A stretch of 35,506 nucleotides of DNA from Magnetococcales bacterium DCbin4. Its GTDB lineage: Bacteria > Pseudomonadota > Magnetococcia > Magnetococcales > UBA8363. The notes beneath the pieces are model-generated. The model was not told the origin of the DNA. It was given only the letters and a program-made list of their open reading frames with translations, and did not search any database. The first letter of the stretch is position 1; every line of letters starts with the position of its first letter. Location: positions 1 to 35,506 of the forward strand of contig PEAN01000041.1 in the NCBI GenBank assembly GCA_002753735.1, given 5' to 3'. Shown here in pieces: positions 1-9,107 of the stretch. A program made the translations under genes and the position numbers.

Positions 1-3000
1 CGGCAGTCTCCTCGGGAACGCTCCTCGTCTCCGTCGCACCCGACGCCGATGCCCCGACCCTGGTCCTCCATGATGCCGCAGGGACCGAAGATCAGCCGAT
101 TGCACTCGACCTCGGCGCCGCACTGACCGACATCGACGGTTCCGAATCCTTGGCCATCACCATTCTGGGCATTCCGGAAGGGGTGGAACTCTCCTCCGGG
201 ATCGACAACGGCAATGGATCCTGGTCACTCAGCGCCTCGGACCTGGAACATCTCACCCTGACCCCACCTGCCGGTTCAGACATTGCATTTTCTTTGACCG
301 TGGCCGCGACCAGTACCGACGGCACCGATTCCGCCACCACCCTGGGAACCGTCCATGTCAGCTTCGCACCCGATGCCGATCCCCCTGCCCTGACCTTGAA
401 CCCTGCCAGCGGCGATGAAGACCAGGCCATTCCCCTGGACATTTCCGCCACCCTGACCGACCTGGATGGTTCCGAATCCCTGGCCTTTACCATCGCCGGA
501 ATCCCCGATGGCGCGTCACTTTCCGCCGGCATCGACAATGGCGATGGTACCTGGACCTTGAGCTCGGATGACCTCCATGGCCTGACGATCCCCCCTCCAG
601 CCGATTCCGATGCCGACTTCGATCTCACCATCACTGCGGTTTCCACCGAAAACCAGAATGGCGACACCGCATCAGTTACGGGTACCCTTCATGTTGATGT
701 CACCGCGGTCGTCGATGACCTGAACCTGACCGCAGTCGATGCCTCAGGCGCTGAAGATACCGCCATTCCCCTGGACATTCAGTTCAGCCTGAATGACATC
801 GATGGCTCTGAATCCCTGTCGGGAGACATCATTCTCACCGATATTCCAGAGGGTGCCAGCCTGAATATCGGAGTGCCCGGAGCGGACCATACCTGGATCA
901 TCTCCCAGGACCATTTGAGCGTCGTTGCCACCAACAGTTCCGGAGATGCCATCACCTGGTCCATTCCCGGCCTGACCCTTACCCCCCCGAATCACGATGC
1001 GACTGATTTTTCCCTTGGAATTCAAGTCAGCACCATGGATGGCAATCAGGATACGCAGTTGTTTTCCAGCAGCCTGGAAGTTTCCGTCGATGGCGTGACC
1101 GACACAGCCGACCTTTCCCTCACCAACGCTGCCGGTCTGGAAGATACCCCGATCGCCCTGGATATCAACCTGGCCCTGCGTGACACCGATGGATCGGAAT
1201 CATTGTCCGGCGATATCGTCCTGACCCGGATTCCCGGCGGTGCCACCTTGAACATCGGCAGTGCCGGTACCGAAGCGGGCACCTGGGAAATCCCCCAATC
1301 GGCACTGGCGGTCGCAGCCACCAATGCCGCCGGAACCCCGGTTGCCTGGACCATTCCCGGACTGACCATGACCCCTCCGGCCAATTCCAATGAAGATTTC
1401 ACCTTGGGCATCCGCGTCGCTACCGCGGAAAACGGAGCGGTCGTCACCACAGAGGGGACATTCCAGGTTGAAGTCGCAGGGGTCGCCGATGCCCCCGAAC
1501 TGAATGCATCCATCGGTCTGAGTTCGATCATTCTGATGCCGGATGCCAACGGGGACGAACAGGAAGTGTACCAAGCCCCGCTGACCATTGAATCGGCGTT
1601 GACCGATGTGGATGGTTCTGAAACCCTGGCTTTGACCATCCAGGGGTTGCCTGCCGGGGCGGAACTGTCGGCAGGGGTCCGTCATCCCGATGGCACATGG
1701 AGCCTGACCCCCGCCGAGATGGAAGGATTGACCGTCACCGTCCCCAAGGATTCAGGAGATCCCACCTTCGAGCTCGCCATCACCGCCACCACCACGGAAA
1801 ACGACGGCGATACCCGGTCGGTCACCGCGCAATTGAATGTCGATTTCACCGATGATTTCAATCCCCGGGCCCAGAACGATACCGGGACCACCCAATCGGC
1901 GACCCCGGTCACCATCGACGTCCTGGCCAACGATACCAGTCCCTCCGGACAAACCCTTTCGCTCCAGGAGGTCTCGGGGGCATTGCACGGAGATGTGACC
2001 ATCGTGGATGGCAAACTGGTCTACACCCCCAACGAAAACTTTACCGGGGTGGAAAACCTGACCTACACGGTCACCGACCCGAACGGCAACACCGATACCG
2101 GTTCCGTGGTCGTCAGCGTTGGCACAAAGATCAATGTCCAGGAAGTGCTGGAAAGCGGTGTCACCTGGCCGGGTGCGACCGATACCGCCGACAAGACCAC
2201 CATCAATACCAGTGATGGCGTCGCCGACACCGTCAACGCCGAACTTTATCCTGAAGGGGGGAGCATCACCCTTACCATCACCGCCCAGGCCCCGGCCGGC
2301 AGTCTGCCCGATGCCCTGGATGTCTATCTGCTCCAGGATCTCACCGGATCCTACAAGGATGATATCGCCACCATCCGGGGGACACAAAGTACCACCAACG
2401 ATGCAGGCGATCTGGGCATTTTGGACAACCTGGTCCAGGGGGTCAACGATCTGGTCCCCGATTCCAAGTTTGGCATCGGTTATTTCAAGGATCCCGTCGC
2501 CGGCGCGGATGGTTCCGGCCGGGATGGACTGATCCATAACCTTGACCTCAAAGCGGACACCACCGGTTCCTATCTGGATGGCACCAAGACCGGCAAAGGT
2601 TATGACAGCTTTTCAGCGGATGGTGGGCAGGGGGGCAATCCCAACGAAGACCAGATCACCGCCCTGAATGATGTCGCCAAAGCGGCGCTGAACAATGAGT
2701 ACGGCTTCCGGAGCGGCGTTCCCAAGGTGGTGATCGTGGCCACCGACGCCCCTTCCGATACCACGGCGGCGGAAATCGCCGAATGTGCCGCCAACCTGGA
2801 GGCAGCCAACATCATTCCCATTTTCCTGGTCGCCGATGGCTGGGCCAATCTGGATGAGATGGGATTTTATGATGACATCGTTTCGCAATTGGGACGGGGG
2901 GCGACCGTTGAATTGAGCCTCACTTCCGACAACCTGGTCGAAGCGGTTCGCGCCGGTATTCAGGAAGCGGTCGGCAACATACAACTCAACATTGAAGGTG

Positions 3001-3674
3001 ACGAATATGGGTATGCCAAAGTCGTCGATCACAACGCCACCGGCGACGGGCTGCATACCTGGACCGTTCAACTGGATGCCGCACTCAATGAAAGTCATAC
3101 CGCCGATTCGCTGCAATTGACCGTCACCGATGCCGATGGCAACGAAATCGGCACCACCACCACCGTCAACGTCACCCCCCGGATTGATCTCGGGGGTACC
3201 GATTACAACGACCTGCTCACCGGTCACCAGGGGGACAACGACATCGAGGGCGGAACGGGCGATGACGTCATCCAGGGTCTCGGTGGCGCCGATCTGCTTG
3301 ACGGCGGTGCGGGCAACGACACCCTGACCGGCGGTGAAGGTGACGACACCCTGACCGGCGGCGCGGGCAACGACCTCATGGATGGTGGCGTCGGCAATGA
3401 TCTGTTCATCTTCGGTTCCGGTTCCGGGCATGACACCGTCTCCGGCGGCCCGGGTGACGGTTGGCTCGACAGCATTCAATTGCAGGGCGTGCAGGCTGGC
3501 CCTTCGACCACGCTGACCGATATCGGCGACTGGACCCTGGATACCAACGCCTCCTATACCATCGACTCGGTCAACCATACCATCGACTTCACTGAAGAGG
3601 GGGCAACGGGAACCATTCAACTGTTCGACGGCAGTGAGATGACCTTCACCGATGTCGATCAGATTCGGTGGTGA
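1..3674 (+). CDS. RTX/T1SS-type giant adhesin, 3' part (5' end outside window)
   Basis: The frame is open from the first complete codon at position 3, so the true start lies upstream and only the C-terminal ~1,220 residues are seen. About five tandem modules of roughly 100-120 residues (to about position 1850) each carry an EDxxIPLDI-like opening, a DxDGSESL motif and a GTW(T/S)L-type motif. These resemble the T1SS-143/cadherin-like repeats of large secreted adhesins. A VCBS/tandem-95-like Ig module follows (about 1860-2120). Next is a von Willebrand A/integrin-beta-like domain (about 2310-2980) with a MIDAS-like DLTGS motif. Then come about eight RTX nonapeptides of GGxGxDxLx type (about 3190-3440) and a C-terminal tail typical of type I secretion signals. 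Expected role: calcium-dependent surface adhesion after export by a T1SS (family knowledge). No transporter genes are in view. The stop at 3672-3674 is followed within six bases by a palindromic repeat. Confidence 0.9.
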   Translation, partial: AVSSGTLLVSVAPDADAPTLVLHDAAGTEDQPIALDLGAALTDIDGSESLAITILGIPEGVELSSGIDNGNGSWSLSASDLEHLTLTPPAGSDIAFSLTVAATSTDGTDSATTLGTVHVSFAPDADPPALTLNPASGDEDQAIPLDISATLTDLDGSESLAFTIAGIPDGASLSAGIDNGDGTWTLSSDDLHGLTIPPPADSDADFDLTITAVSTENQNGDTASVTGTLHVDVTAVVDDLNLTAVDASGAEDTAIPLDIQFSLNDIDGSESLSGDIILTDIPEGASLNIGVPGADHTWIISQDHLSVVATNSSGDAITWSIPGLTLTPPNHDATDFSLGIQVSTMDGNQDTQLFSSSLEVSVDGVTDTADLSLTNAAGLEDTPIALDINLALRDTDGSESLSGDIVLTRIPGGATLNIGSAGTEAGTWEIPQSALAVAATNAAGTPVAWTIPGLTMTPPANSNEDFTLGIRVATAENGAVVTTEGTFQVEVAGVADAPELNASIGLSSIILMPDANGDEQEVYQAPLTIESALTDVDGSETLALTIQGLPAGAELSAGVRHPDGTWSLTPAEMEGLTVTVPKDSGDPTFELAITATTTENDGDTRSVTAQLNVDFTDDFNPRAQNDTGTTQSATPVTIDVLANDTSPSGQTLSLQEVSGALHGDVTIVDGKLVYTPNENFTGVENLTYTVTDPNGNTDTGSVVVSVGTKINVQEVLESGVTWPGATDTADKTTINTSDGVADTVNAELYPEGGSITLTITAQAPAGSLPDALDVYLLQDLTGSYKDDIATIRGTQSTTNDAGDLGILDNLVQGVNDLVPDSKFGIGYFKDPVAGADGSGRDGLIHNLDLKADTTGSYLDGTKTGKGYDSFSADGGQGGNPNEDQITALNDVAKAALNNEYGFRSGVPKVVIVATDAPSDTTAAEIAECAANLEAANIIPIFLVADGWANLDEMGFYDDIVSQLGRGATVELSLTSDNLVEAVRAGIQEAVGNIQLNIEGDEYGYAKVVDHNATGDGLHTWTVQLDAALNESHTADSLQLTVTDADGNEIGTTTTVNVTPRIDLGGTDYNDLLTGHQGDNDIEGGTGDDVIQGLGGADLLDGGAGNDTLTGGEGDDTLTGGAGNDLMDGGVGNDLFIFGSGSGHDTVSGGPGDGWLDSIQLQGVQAGPSTTLTDIGDWTLDTNASYTIDSVNHTIDFTEEGATGTIQLFDGSEMTFTDVDQIRW

Positions 3675-3679
3675 ACGAT

Positions 3680-3856
3680 AAAAAAAAGGGGTCTCAAGGG
3701 ATTGCCCCCAGGGTGTTGATTTTAGAAACCAAGTCAAAATCGGAACATGGAAACCTTTTTGTTTAAAATCAAAATCAAAGTCCTGGGGGCAATCCCCCAG
3801 ACCCCTTTTTTCTTTCAATATTTTTATACATATCAGTCAAATGCCAGTCATTTTTT
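3680..3856. repeat. Two-armed palindromic repeat, copy A (inverted orientation)
   Basis: Left arm 3680-3713 is an A-tract plus GGGGTCTCAAGGGATTGCCC with a CCAGGG extension. Right arm 3781-3811 is its near reverse complement and ends in a T-tract. The spacer contains GGAAACCTTTTTGTTTAAAA, which is the reverse complement of the spacer in the copies at 5528 and 20321, so this copy lies in the opposite orientation. The AT-rich tail 3812-3856 matches the outer flank of the 25487-25995 copy. It separates convergent genes and reads as an intrinsic terminator for the + strand at its right arm and for the - strand at its left arm. Confidence 0.85.
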
Positions 3857-4522
3857 TCAATCAAAATGTTCCACCGGCAGTTCGGCCAGTTTCCATTCCG
3901 GAAATCCTTCTTCCAGTCTGCGCGCCCTGAACCCTTGTTCCCGCAGGCGCGCCACCGCCTCGAACGACAACACACAGTAGGCACCGCGGCAATAGGCCAC
4001 CACCTCACACCCGGGCGGCAATTCATGCAGCCGTCGCTCCAATTCGCGCAATGGAATATTGAAGGCTTTGGGCAAATGTCCTGCCGCATATTCCTCCGGT
4101 GGACGAACATCCAACACCGTCACCGTCCCTTCCTTCATCCGTTCCAACAATTCCCGTCGTGGAATCGGTTCCATCGCATCCCGGGTCAGAAGATAATCAC
4201 GTACCAGTTCCTCCACCTCACCCAGCCTCCGTTCGGCAATCCCCCGAACCACGGACAACAATGTCACCACCGCCGGATCACCCAGCGCATAATGGACATA
4301 CAACCCTTCCTTATGCGCCGTCACCAATCCCGCCTGCCGCAACGTTTGCAAATGTTTCGAGGTATTGGCCACCGACAACCCGGAAAGCTGGGCCAGGGAT
4401 TCAACCGTGCGCGCCCCCTGGGCCAGATATTCCAACAATGCCAGTCGATGCCCCTGCCCCACCGCCTTGCCAATCCGGGCCAGATGATCGAACAATTCTT
4501 TTTTAAAAGAAGTACTTGACAT
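3857..4522 (-). CDS. ArsR-family regulator fused to a rhodanese domain
   Basis: The 221-residue protein has an N-terminal ArsR-type winged helix (about residues 5-85, recognition-helix region LSGLSVANTSKHLQTLRQAG). A C-terminal rhodanese domain (about 120-218) has the active-site loop CRGAYC, with Cys178 as candidate sulfur-accepting cysteine. The start at 4522 is chosen because AAGG lies eight bases upstream; an in-frame ATG at 4543 has no such site. Such fusions are thought to sense reactive sulfur or persulfide and to derepress detoxification genes (family knowledge). It is divergent from a membrane hydroxylase gene across a short AT-rich promoter region, so it probably controls itself and possibly that gene (inference). 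No CxC-type metal site of classical ArsR is apparent. Confidence 0.9.
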   Translation of the reverse strand: MSSTSFKKELFDHLARIGKAVGQGHRLALLEYLAQGARTVESLAQLSGLSVANTSKHLQTLRQAGLVTAHKEGLYVHYALGDPAVVTLLSVVRGIAERRLGEVEELVRDYLLTRDAMEPIPRRELLERMKEGTVTVLDVRPPEEYAAGHLPKAFNIPLRELERRLHELPPGCEVVAYCRGAYCVLSFEAVARLREQGFRARRLEEGFPEWKLAELPVEHFD

Positions 4523-4538
4523 TAAATATACCTTATAG

Positions 4539-4566
4539 TTCAATATTGATCAATCATATGGTTGAA
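4539..4566. promoter_or_regulatory. Candidate operator in divergent promoter region
   Basis: This AT-rich stretch between the divergent ArsR-rhodanese and hydroxylase genes holds a perfect 10-bp palindrome ATTGATCAAT (4545-4554) inside outer half-sites TTCAA (4539-4543) and TTGAA (4562-4566). Position and symmetry suit a winged-helix repressor site, but the inner and outer symmetry centres differ by about three bases. The assignment is weak. Confidence 0.3.
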
Positions 4567-4680
4567 TAATGCACGGATTCCCATGCCTTGGAGGGAATGA
4601 CAAGCTCATGATTTCAGAAATGACGCTTTGCAACAAGGGGGTTTACGCGCAACCGGAACGCAGACAAAGGAGTCGATGCG

Positions 4681-5502
4681 ATGGAACATGAAACGGTGCT
4701 GCGGCTGGGAATCTTTTTGGGGGTATTGGCGATGGTTGCGGTTTGGGAACGGGTTGCCCCACGACGGCGACGATCCCTGCCCCGAAGTCAACGATGGCTG
4801 CCCAATCTTTCCCTGATCGCCATCGACACGCTGCTGGTCCGGTTGTTGTTCCCGGTGACGGCGGTCACCCTGGCGACTCTGGGAGCGGAACGGGGCTGGG
4901 GCCTGCTCAATCAATTCGCCTGGGCACCATGGGTTGAAACCTTGATCGCGATCATTGTTCTGGATCTGGTGATTTACCTCCAACACGCCACCTTTCACGC
5001 CTTGCCGCTCCTGTGGCGGCTGCACATGGTCCATCATGCCGACCTGGATCTGGATGTGACAACGGGGCTGCGTTTTCATCCGTTGGAAATCATGTTGTCC
5101 ATGGGAATCAAACTGGCGGCGGTTCATGCCAGTGGCGCGTCAGCGATGGCGGTCATGATCTTTGAAATTTTACTCAACGGCATGGCCCTGTTCAATCATG
5201 GCAACCTTTATATTCCGAAAGAAATTGAACGGATATTGCGTCTGGTGTTCGTGACCCCGGACATGCACCGTTCCCATCATTCGCTCCTGGCATCGGAGGC
5301 CAACATGAATTTTGGTTTCAATCTGTCCTGGTGGGATCGGATTTTGGGCACCTATTGTCCTCACCCCGCCAAAGGGCATGAAGCGATGGAAATCGGCCTG
5401 GGGCATCTGCGGGAACCAAAACGTTGCCAACCCCTGACGGCCCTCCTGCTCCTGCCGTTTCACGCCAAGACCGGCGAGTACACCATCAACCGGCGCTGGT
5501 AG
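4681..5502 (+). CDS. Sterol desaturase/fatty acid hydroxylase superfamily membrane protein
   Basis: This 273-residue integral membrane protein has the histidine clusters of the di-iron hydroxylase superfamily: H102xxxH106, H115xxHH119, H133, H173 and H196xxHH200. Hydrophobic segments lie near residues 6-24, 45-68, 85-102 and 150-172. The family inserts oxygen into lipids such as fatty acids, sterols or carotenoids; the substrate cannot be read here. The start has GGAG about eight bases upstream. It is divergent from the ArsR-rhodanese gene and convergent with the NUDIX gene, from which it is separated by repeat copy B. Confidence 0.9.
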   Translation: MEHETVLRLGIFLGVLAMVAVWERVAPRRRRSLPRSQRWLPNLSLIAIDTLLVRLLFPVTAVTLATLGAERGWGLLNQFAWAPWVETLIAIIVLDLVIYLQHATFHALPLLWRLHMVHHADLDLDVTTGLRFHPLEIMLSMGIKLAAVHASGASAMAVMIFEILLNGMALFNHGNLYIPKEIERILRLVFVTPDMHRSHHSLLASEANMNFGFNLSWWDRILGTYCPHPAKGHEAMEIGLGHLREPKRCQPLTALLLLPFHAKTGEYTINRRW

Positions 5503-5527
5503 GACCGGTTGACATGCAAAATAATGA

Positions 5528-5680
5528 TTAAAAGAAAAAAGGGGGCTTAAGGGATTGCCCCAGGGTGTTGACTTTGATTTTGACTTTAAACAAAAAGGTT
5601 TCCATGCTTAAGCTTTTGACTTTGTTCCTAAAATCAACACCCTGGGGGCAATCCCTCAAGCCCCCTTTTTTTTCTTGATC
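5528..5680. repeat. Two-armed palindromic repeat, copy B
   Basis: Left arm 5528-5567 is an A-tract plus GGGGGCTTAAGGGATTGCCC. Right arm 5634-5680 is CCTGGGGGCAATCCCTCAAG followed by CCCCC and a long T-tract. The spacer has GACTTTGATTTTGACTTTAA then ACAAAAAGGTTTCCATG. It lies between convergent genes. On the minus strand, the TGATCAAG outer end of the right arm supplies the TGA stop of the NUDIX gene. It is probably a bidirectional terminator as well as a dispersed element. Confidence 0.9.
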
Positions 5681-6161
5681 ATTTTTTTCCCGATGCCTCC
5701 AGCCAGTCGGCAACGGCAAGACCGGTACCAAACGACCATGCCTTCATTTTTTCCCGGGGAATGATCTTGAAGGCGTCCAATTCTTCATTGAGGGTGATAT
5801 CCCCCTCGGCCTGGAGATGGTAGGCAATGATGAGTTGGTTGGATTTGGCATAGGGATAGATCCCGACCAGTGTCGGTTGTCCCGGAGTCAGACCCAATTC
5901 TTCACTGGTTTCACGCCGGGCCGCCTGTGCCGGATCTTCGCCCGCCTCCAGGAAACCGGTGATGATGGAAAATGCCTTTTTCGGCCAGGAAACATGATGG
6001 GCCAGGACCACACCGTCGGGGGTTTCGACAATCACCGCCACCACCGGCACCGGGTTATTCCAAAAGACAAAACCACATCCCGCATCGGGACAGACCTGAC
6101 GTTGCTGTTGATCCACGGTCCGGGTGATGGTCTCCTTGCCACATTGGGGGCAAAAACGCAT
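5679..6161 (-). CDS. NUDIX hydrolase with N-terminal zinc ribbon
   Basis: The protein has 160 residues. Cys4, Cys7, Cys24 and Cys29 form a zinc-ribbon pattern. A full Nudix box Gx5Ex7REUxEExGU is present (Gly69, Glu75, Arg83-Glu84, Glu87-Glu88), so the metal-binding catalytic helix is intact. This layout resembles the C-terminal half of NudC-like NADH pyrophosphatases and small zinc-ribbon NUDIX enzymes that hydrolyse nucleoside-diphosphate compounds; the substrate is unknown. The start at 6161 has GGAG seven bases upstream, and an in-frame ATG at 6203 would overlap miaA. It lies 17 bases after miaA and is probably co-transcribed. Its final Lys-Lys and stop abut repeat copy B, so the C-terminus may have been set by the repeat. 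Confidence 0.9.
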   Translation of the reverse strand: MRFCPQCGKETITRTVDQQQRQVCPDAGCGFVFWNNPVPVVAVIVETPDGVVLAHHVSWPKKAFSIITGFLEAGEDPAQAARRETSEELGLTPGQPTLVGIYPYAKSNQLIIAYHLQAEGDITLNEELDAFKIIPREKMKAWSFGTGLAVADWLEASGKK

Positions 6162-6178
6162 GACACAACTCCAAAATT

Positions 6179-7135
6179 TCAAGATGGATGGTACGGCAGG
6201 CACCCATGGCGTTCCAAAAATTCGGCTACTGTGCTAAACGCCACGTCGGGATCATTCCATGGAATCATCCTCAATTCCGCTTCCCCCCTGAGCCAGGTCA
6301 TCTGGCGTTTGGCATACCGCCGGCTTTCCCGTTTGGCCCATTCCACCGCCGCTTCAAGGGGTGACCGACCATCGAAGAAAGCAAACAGTTGCCGATAACC
6401 CACCGCCTTCATCGCAGGGTGGTCACGATCATGACCCATTTGCCACAGGTTCTGGACTTCATCCAGCAAGCCCCGGGCGAGCATGTCATCAAAACGGGTG
6501 TTGATCCGTTGATAAAGCAGATCCCTGGGCCATTGGCAAGCCAGTTTGAGGATCGGCCATTGTGGCGGTTGGGGGTGCTGTTGTTGCCACCGACTCAAAG
6601 GGATGCCGGTGGCGACGAACACCGCCAATCCCTGACTGATCCGTTGAGCATCCTGTTGCCCGATACGCCGGGCCAGTTCGGGATCATGGGCAGCCAGGCG
6701 GTGATGCAACATCGGCCAGCCCAACCGCCCCCCTTCCTCGCGGATGGCATCCCGAACGGCGGCATCGATGGGGGGCATGCAGGCCAACCCTTGAACCACC
6801 GCCCGCACATACAGTCCACTGCCACCGACAAACAAAGGGACCACCCCCCGGGCATGGCATGCATCGATGACCTCCCAGGCGGCAACACGATAACGGTCGG
6901 CGGAATAGACTTCGGGTGGCGATACCAGATCCAACAAATGGTGCACAATCCGCGCCCGTTCCTCCGCGGTCGGTTTGGCGGCCCCCAAATCAAACCCACG
7001 ATAGACCTGGACCGAATCGGCGTTGACGATCTCCAAGCCATAGGTCTGGGCCAACGCCATCCCCAAGGCACTTTTGCCCGATGCGGTCGGTCCCATGAGA
7101 AACATTACCGGACCCCGATGCCCCGCCAAAGTCAC
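6179..7135 (-). CDS. miaA: tRNA dimethylallyltransferase MiaA
   Basis: This 318-residue protein matches the usual MiaA length. It has the P-loop GPTASGKS (residues 15-22), then NADSVQVYRGFDLGAAKP (DSxQxY/GTAKP-like motif) and the FVGGSGLYVRAV motif, which are hallmark MiaA segments for substrate tRNA and dimethylallyl diphosphate binding. It prenylates A37 of tRNAs reading UNN codons. It is the first gene of a minus-strand pair with the NUDIX gene. No hfq follows, unlike the common arrangement in enteric bacteria. Confidence 0.97.
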   Translation of the reverse strand: MTLAGHRGPVMFLMGPTASGKSALGMALAQTYGLEIVNADSVQVYRGFDLGAAKPTAEERARIVHHLLDLVSPPEVYSADRYRVAAWEVIDACHARGVVPLFVGGSGLYVRAVVQGLACMPPIDAAVRDAIREEGGRLGWPMLHHRLAAHDPELARRIGQQDAQRISQGLAVFVATGIPLSRWQQQHPQPPQWPILKLACQWPRDLLYQRINTRFDDMLARGLLDEVQNLWQMGHDRDHPAMKAVGYRQLFAFFDGRSPLEAAVEWAKRESRRYAKRQMTWLRGEAELRMIPWNDPDVAFSTVAEFLERHGCLPYHPS

Positions 7136-7217
7136 AAAACACCCCCGGTCACCTCAACAAAAAACGTTGCCAACAGGACCTTGCACAAGGCACCATGTTT
7201 TCCCAGATGGGAACAAT

Positions 7218-7275
7218 GATCAAGATAAAAAAGGGGTCCGGGGGATCGCCCCCCGGGTTTTGACGTTTCCGATCC
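7218..7275. repeat. Single-arm palindromic repeat, copy C
   Basis: ATGATCAAG-type outer end, A-tract, GGGGTCCGGGGGATCGCCCC hairpin and a GGGTTTTGACG tail. The hairpin stem differs from the other copies but stays self-complementary. It lies between divergently transcribed miaA and the SDR gene. Its T-tract orientation would terminate minus-strand transcription, that is, readthrough toward the miaA start. Confidence 0.75.
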
Positions 7276-7288
7276 AAAGAAAACCCAA

Positions 7289-8020
7289 ATGTTACTCAAC
7301 AATCAAATCACCCTGGTGACAGGGGCCGGATCCGGCATCGGCCAGGCGGTGGCAGAACTTTTGGCCCGGGAAGGGGCCTGGGTCATCCTCCTGGGACGGA
7401 CCCAGAGCAAACTGGAAGCGACTGCGGATCGGATCGGCAATGCCGGTGGCCGGGCGAGCATCGCCCCGCTGGATCTGGAGAATGGCCTGAACCGGGTTCC
7501 GGAGGTGGTACAGGCCATCCACGAACGGTTCGGTCGCCTGGATTTGTTGGTCAACAATGCGGGAACGCTGGGGACGCTGACCCCATTGGAACATTTGGAT
7601 GGGGTCCTTTGGGAACAGGTGTTCCGGATCAACGTGACCGCCCCTTTTTTCCTGACCCGTGAACTCTTGCCCCTGCTGAAAAAAAGTGCTGCCGCCTCGG
7701 TCATCAACGTGGTTTCGAGCGTCGCCTTCAAGGGACGGGCCTTCTGGGGTGCCTATGCCGCTTCCAAGGCGGCGCTGGTCAACCTGACCGAAACCTGGTC
7801 GGGAGAACTTTCACGGCAAGGGATCCGTTTCAACACCGTCAACCCCGGTGCCACCGCCACCGCCATGCGCGCCCAAGCCTATCCGGGAGAGGATCCGGCG
7901 ACCCTCCCCACCCCCGAACAGGTGGCCCGGGTCTTTTTATATCTGGCCTCCGATCTATCCAAGGAGGTCCATGGCCAACACCTCAACGCCCGCGATTGGT
8001 TGACCTGGCAGCCACACTGA
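7289..8020 (+). CDS. SDR-family NAD(P)-dependent oxidoreductase
   Basis: This 243-residue classical short-chain dehydrogenase has the cofactor motif TGAGSGIG (residues 11-18), NNAG, a catalytic Ser in NVVSSVA and YAASK with Tyr156 and Lys160. It resembles the YciK-type subgroup in overall sequence, but the substrate cannot be assigned. Its 3' end overlaps the convergent cyclase gene by 38 bases. Upstream spacing is short and contains repeat copy C, so its promoter is within or next to that repeat. Confidence 0.92.
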   Translation: MLLNNQITLVTGAGSGIGQAVAELLAREGAWVILLGRTQSKLEATADRIGNAGGRASIAPLDLENGLNRVPEVVQAIHERFGRLDLLVNNAGTLGTLTPLEHLDGVLWEQVFRINVTAPFFLTRELLPLLKKSAAASVINVVSSVAFKGRAFWGAYAASKAALVNLTETWSGELSRQGIRFNTVNPGATATAMRAQAYPGEDPATLPTPEQVARVFLYLASDLSKEVHGQHLNARDWLTWQPH

Positions 8021-9104
8021 TATCCCAGTCTAAGATCTTGAATAGTTCAAACCTTCCCGGAATATTCTTTATATCAGATATGACTTCAATACGTATTAAC
8101 GAAAAGTCACTTTCAATTCTTGCTTTTGTTGGTTGAGAAACCACAATCTGCCCTTTCCCGGAGCGATCCGCAATCCTGGACGCAAAATTGACACTCGGTC
8201 CCAAAGCCGTGAACTGATCCCTGAAATCAGTTCCAACATTTCCAACAATCGCCTCCCCCGTATGGATACCACATCCAAGACCTATATCAATTTCCTGTGC
8301 AATATAGAGCATCCACTCTTTCTTCCACTTCTCTAGAACTTGATCAAATTCTTTCTTGAAATCAAGAGCGGCCTGAACACAATGAATCGCATCCTCCTTT
8401 CCTTGATCATCCTTGTGATTGAACACACCAAAAAGGGCCATGATCCCATCGCCAATAAAATTATCGACAATCCCATGATGCTTGAAGATTATCTTTGATC
8501 CCGTTTCAAAATAATCCTTCAGGAAAGCAGAAATAAGCGTAGGATACGCTTTGAGGGATTCGCAAAGTTGTGAAAATCCCCTGATATCCCAAAATGCAAT
8601 CGTGACCAATCTTTCAGATACTGAAAGAATGGAAGGATCCCTCTCAATCACATTGAATACTTTTGGATCAAAATACCGACGCATGAAATTAATGTTCTTC
8701 ATTGATTCGCGAAATTTAAGGGCTGCTCTTGTTTTAATATTTATTTCCCTTGATGCCGTCGTACCGCGAATGTTTTTCTCGACCACATCAAAAGCACCAA
8801 AATCAAAAGCAGCAAAACGGTCAAGACTTTTTTCTTTTGCTGTAAATAATATTGTCATGACAAACGGATCCAACTGCTTTGCAAATTGTAAAACATTCAT
8901 TCCGCTCTTTTCATCTTCCATGACCAAATCTGTTAAGACAACATCAACCGGATCTTTAACCGTCAGTTGAGATTCAAGCAGCTTTTTTCCTTCAGTCTCA
9001 TTGTTTGCGGTCAGAATTTCCCATTCAGGATTTTCATCCTGCAAGGCACGTTTGAGGGAATCCAGATTTTCTTGTTCATCGTCGATGATCAATATGCGTG
9101 ACAT
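7983..9104 (-). CDS. Response regulator fused to class III adenylate/guanylate cyclase
   Basis: The protein has 373 residues. The N-terminal receiver domain (about 1-125) has Asp8-Asp9, phospho-acceptor Asp59 in LTDLVMEDE, Thr88 and Lys110. The C-terminal class III cyclase domain (about 160-345) has metal-binding Asp173 (FWDIRGF) and Asp219 (FIGDGIMALFG), and the NxxxR transition-state pair in LGPSVNFASR. Catalytic residues therefore look intact; adenylate versus guanylate specificity is not clear. Phosphorylation by the upstream kinase would be expected to tune cyclic nucleotide output (inference). It starts three bases after the kinase stop codon, indicating translational coupling. Codon and base composition are AT-rich relative to neighbours, and its 3' end runs 38 bases into the convergent SDR gene. 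Confidence 0.92.
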   Translation of the reverse strand: MSRILIIDDEQENLDSLKRALQDENPEWEILTANNETEGKKLLESQLTVKDPVDVVLTDLVMEDEKSGMNVLQFAKQLDPFVMTILFTAKEKSLDRFAAFDFGAFDVVEKNIRGTTASREINIKTRAALKFRESMKNINFMRRYFDPKVFNVIERDPSILSVSERLVTIAFWDIRGFSQLCESLKAYPTLISAFLKDYFETGSKIIFKHHGIVDNFIGDGIMALFGVFNHKDDQGKEDAIHCVQAALDFKKEFDQVLEKWKKEWMLYIAQEIDIGLGCGIHTGEAIVGNVGTDFRDQFTALGPSVNFASRIADRSGKGQIVVSQPTKARIESDFSLIRIEVISDIKNIPGRFELFKILDWDISVAARSTNRGR

Positions 9105-9107
9105 TGT

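Noticed and set aside
2613-3818. Minus-strand ORF (401 residues) opposite the RTX end of the adhesin
   Set aside because: A mirror of the repetitive Gly/Asp codons on the other strand, with no domain match and no ribosome site noted.
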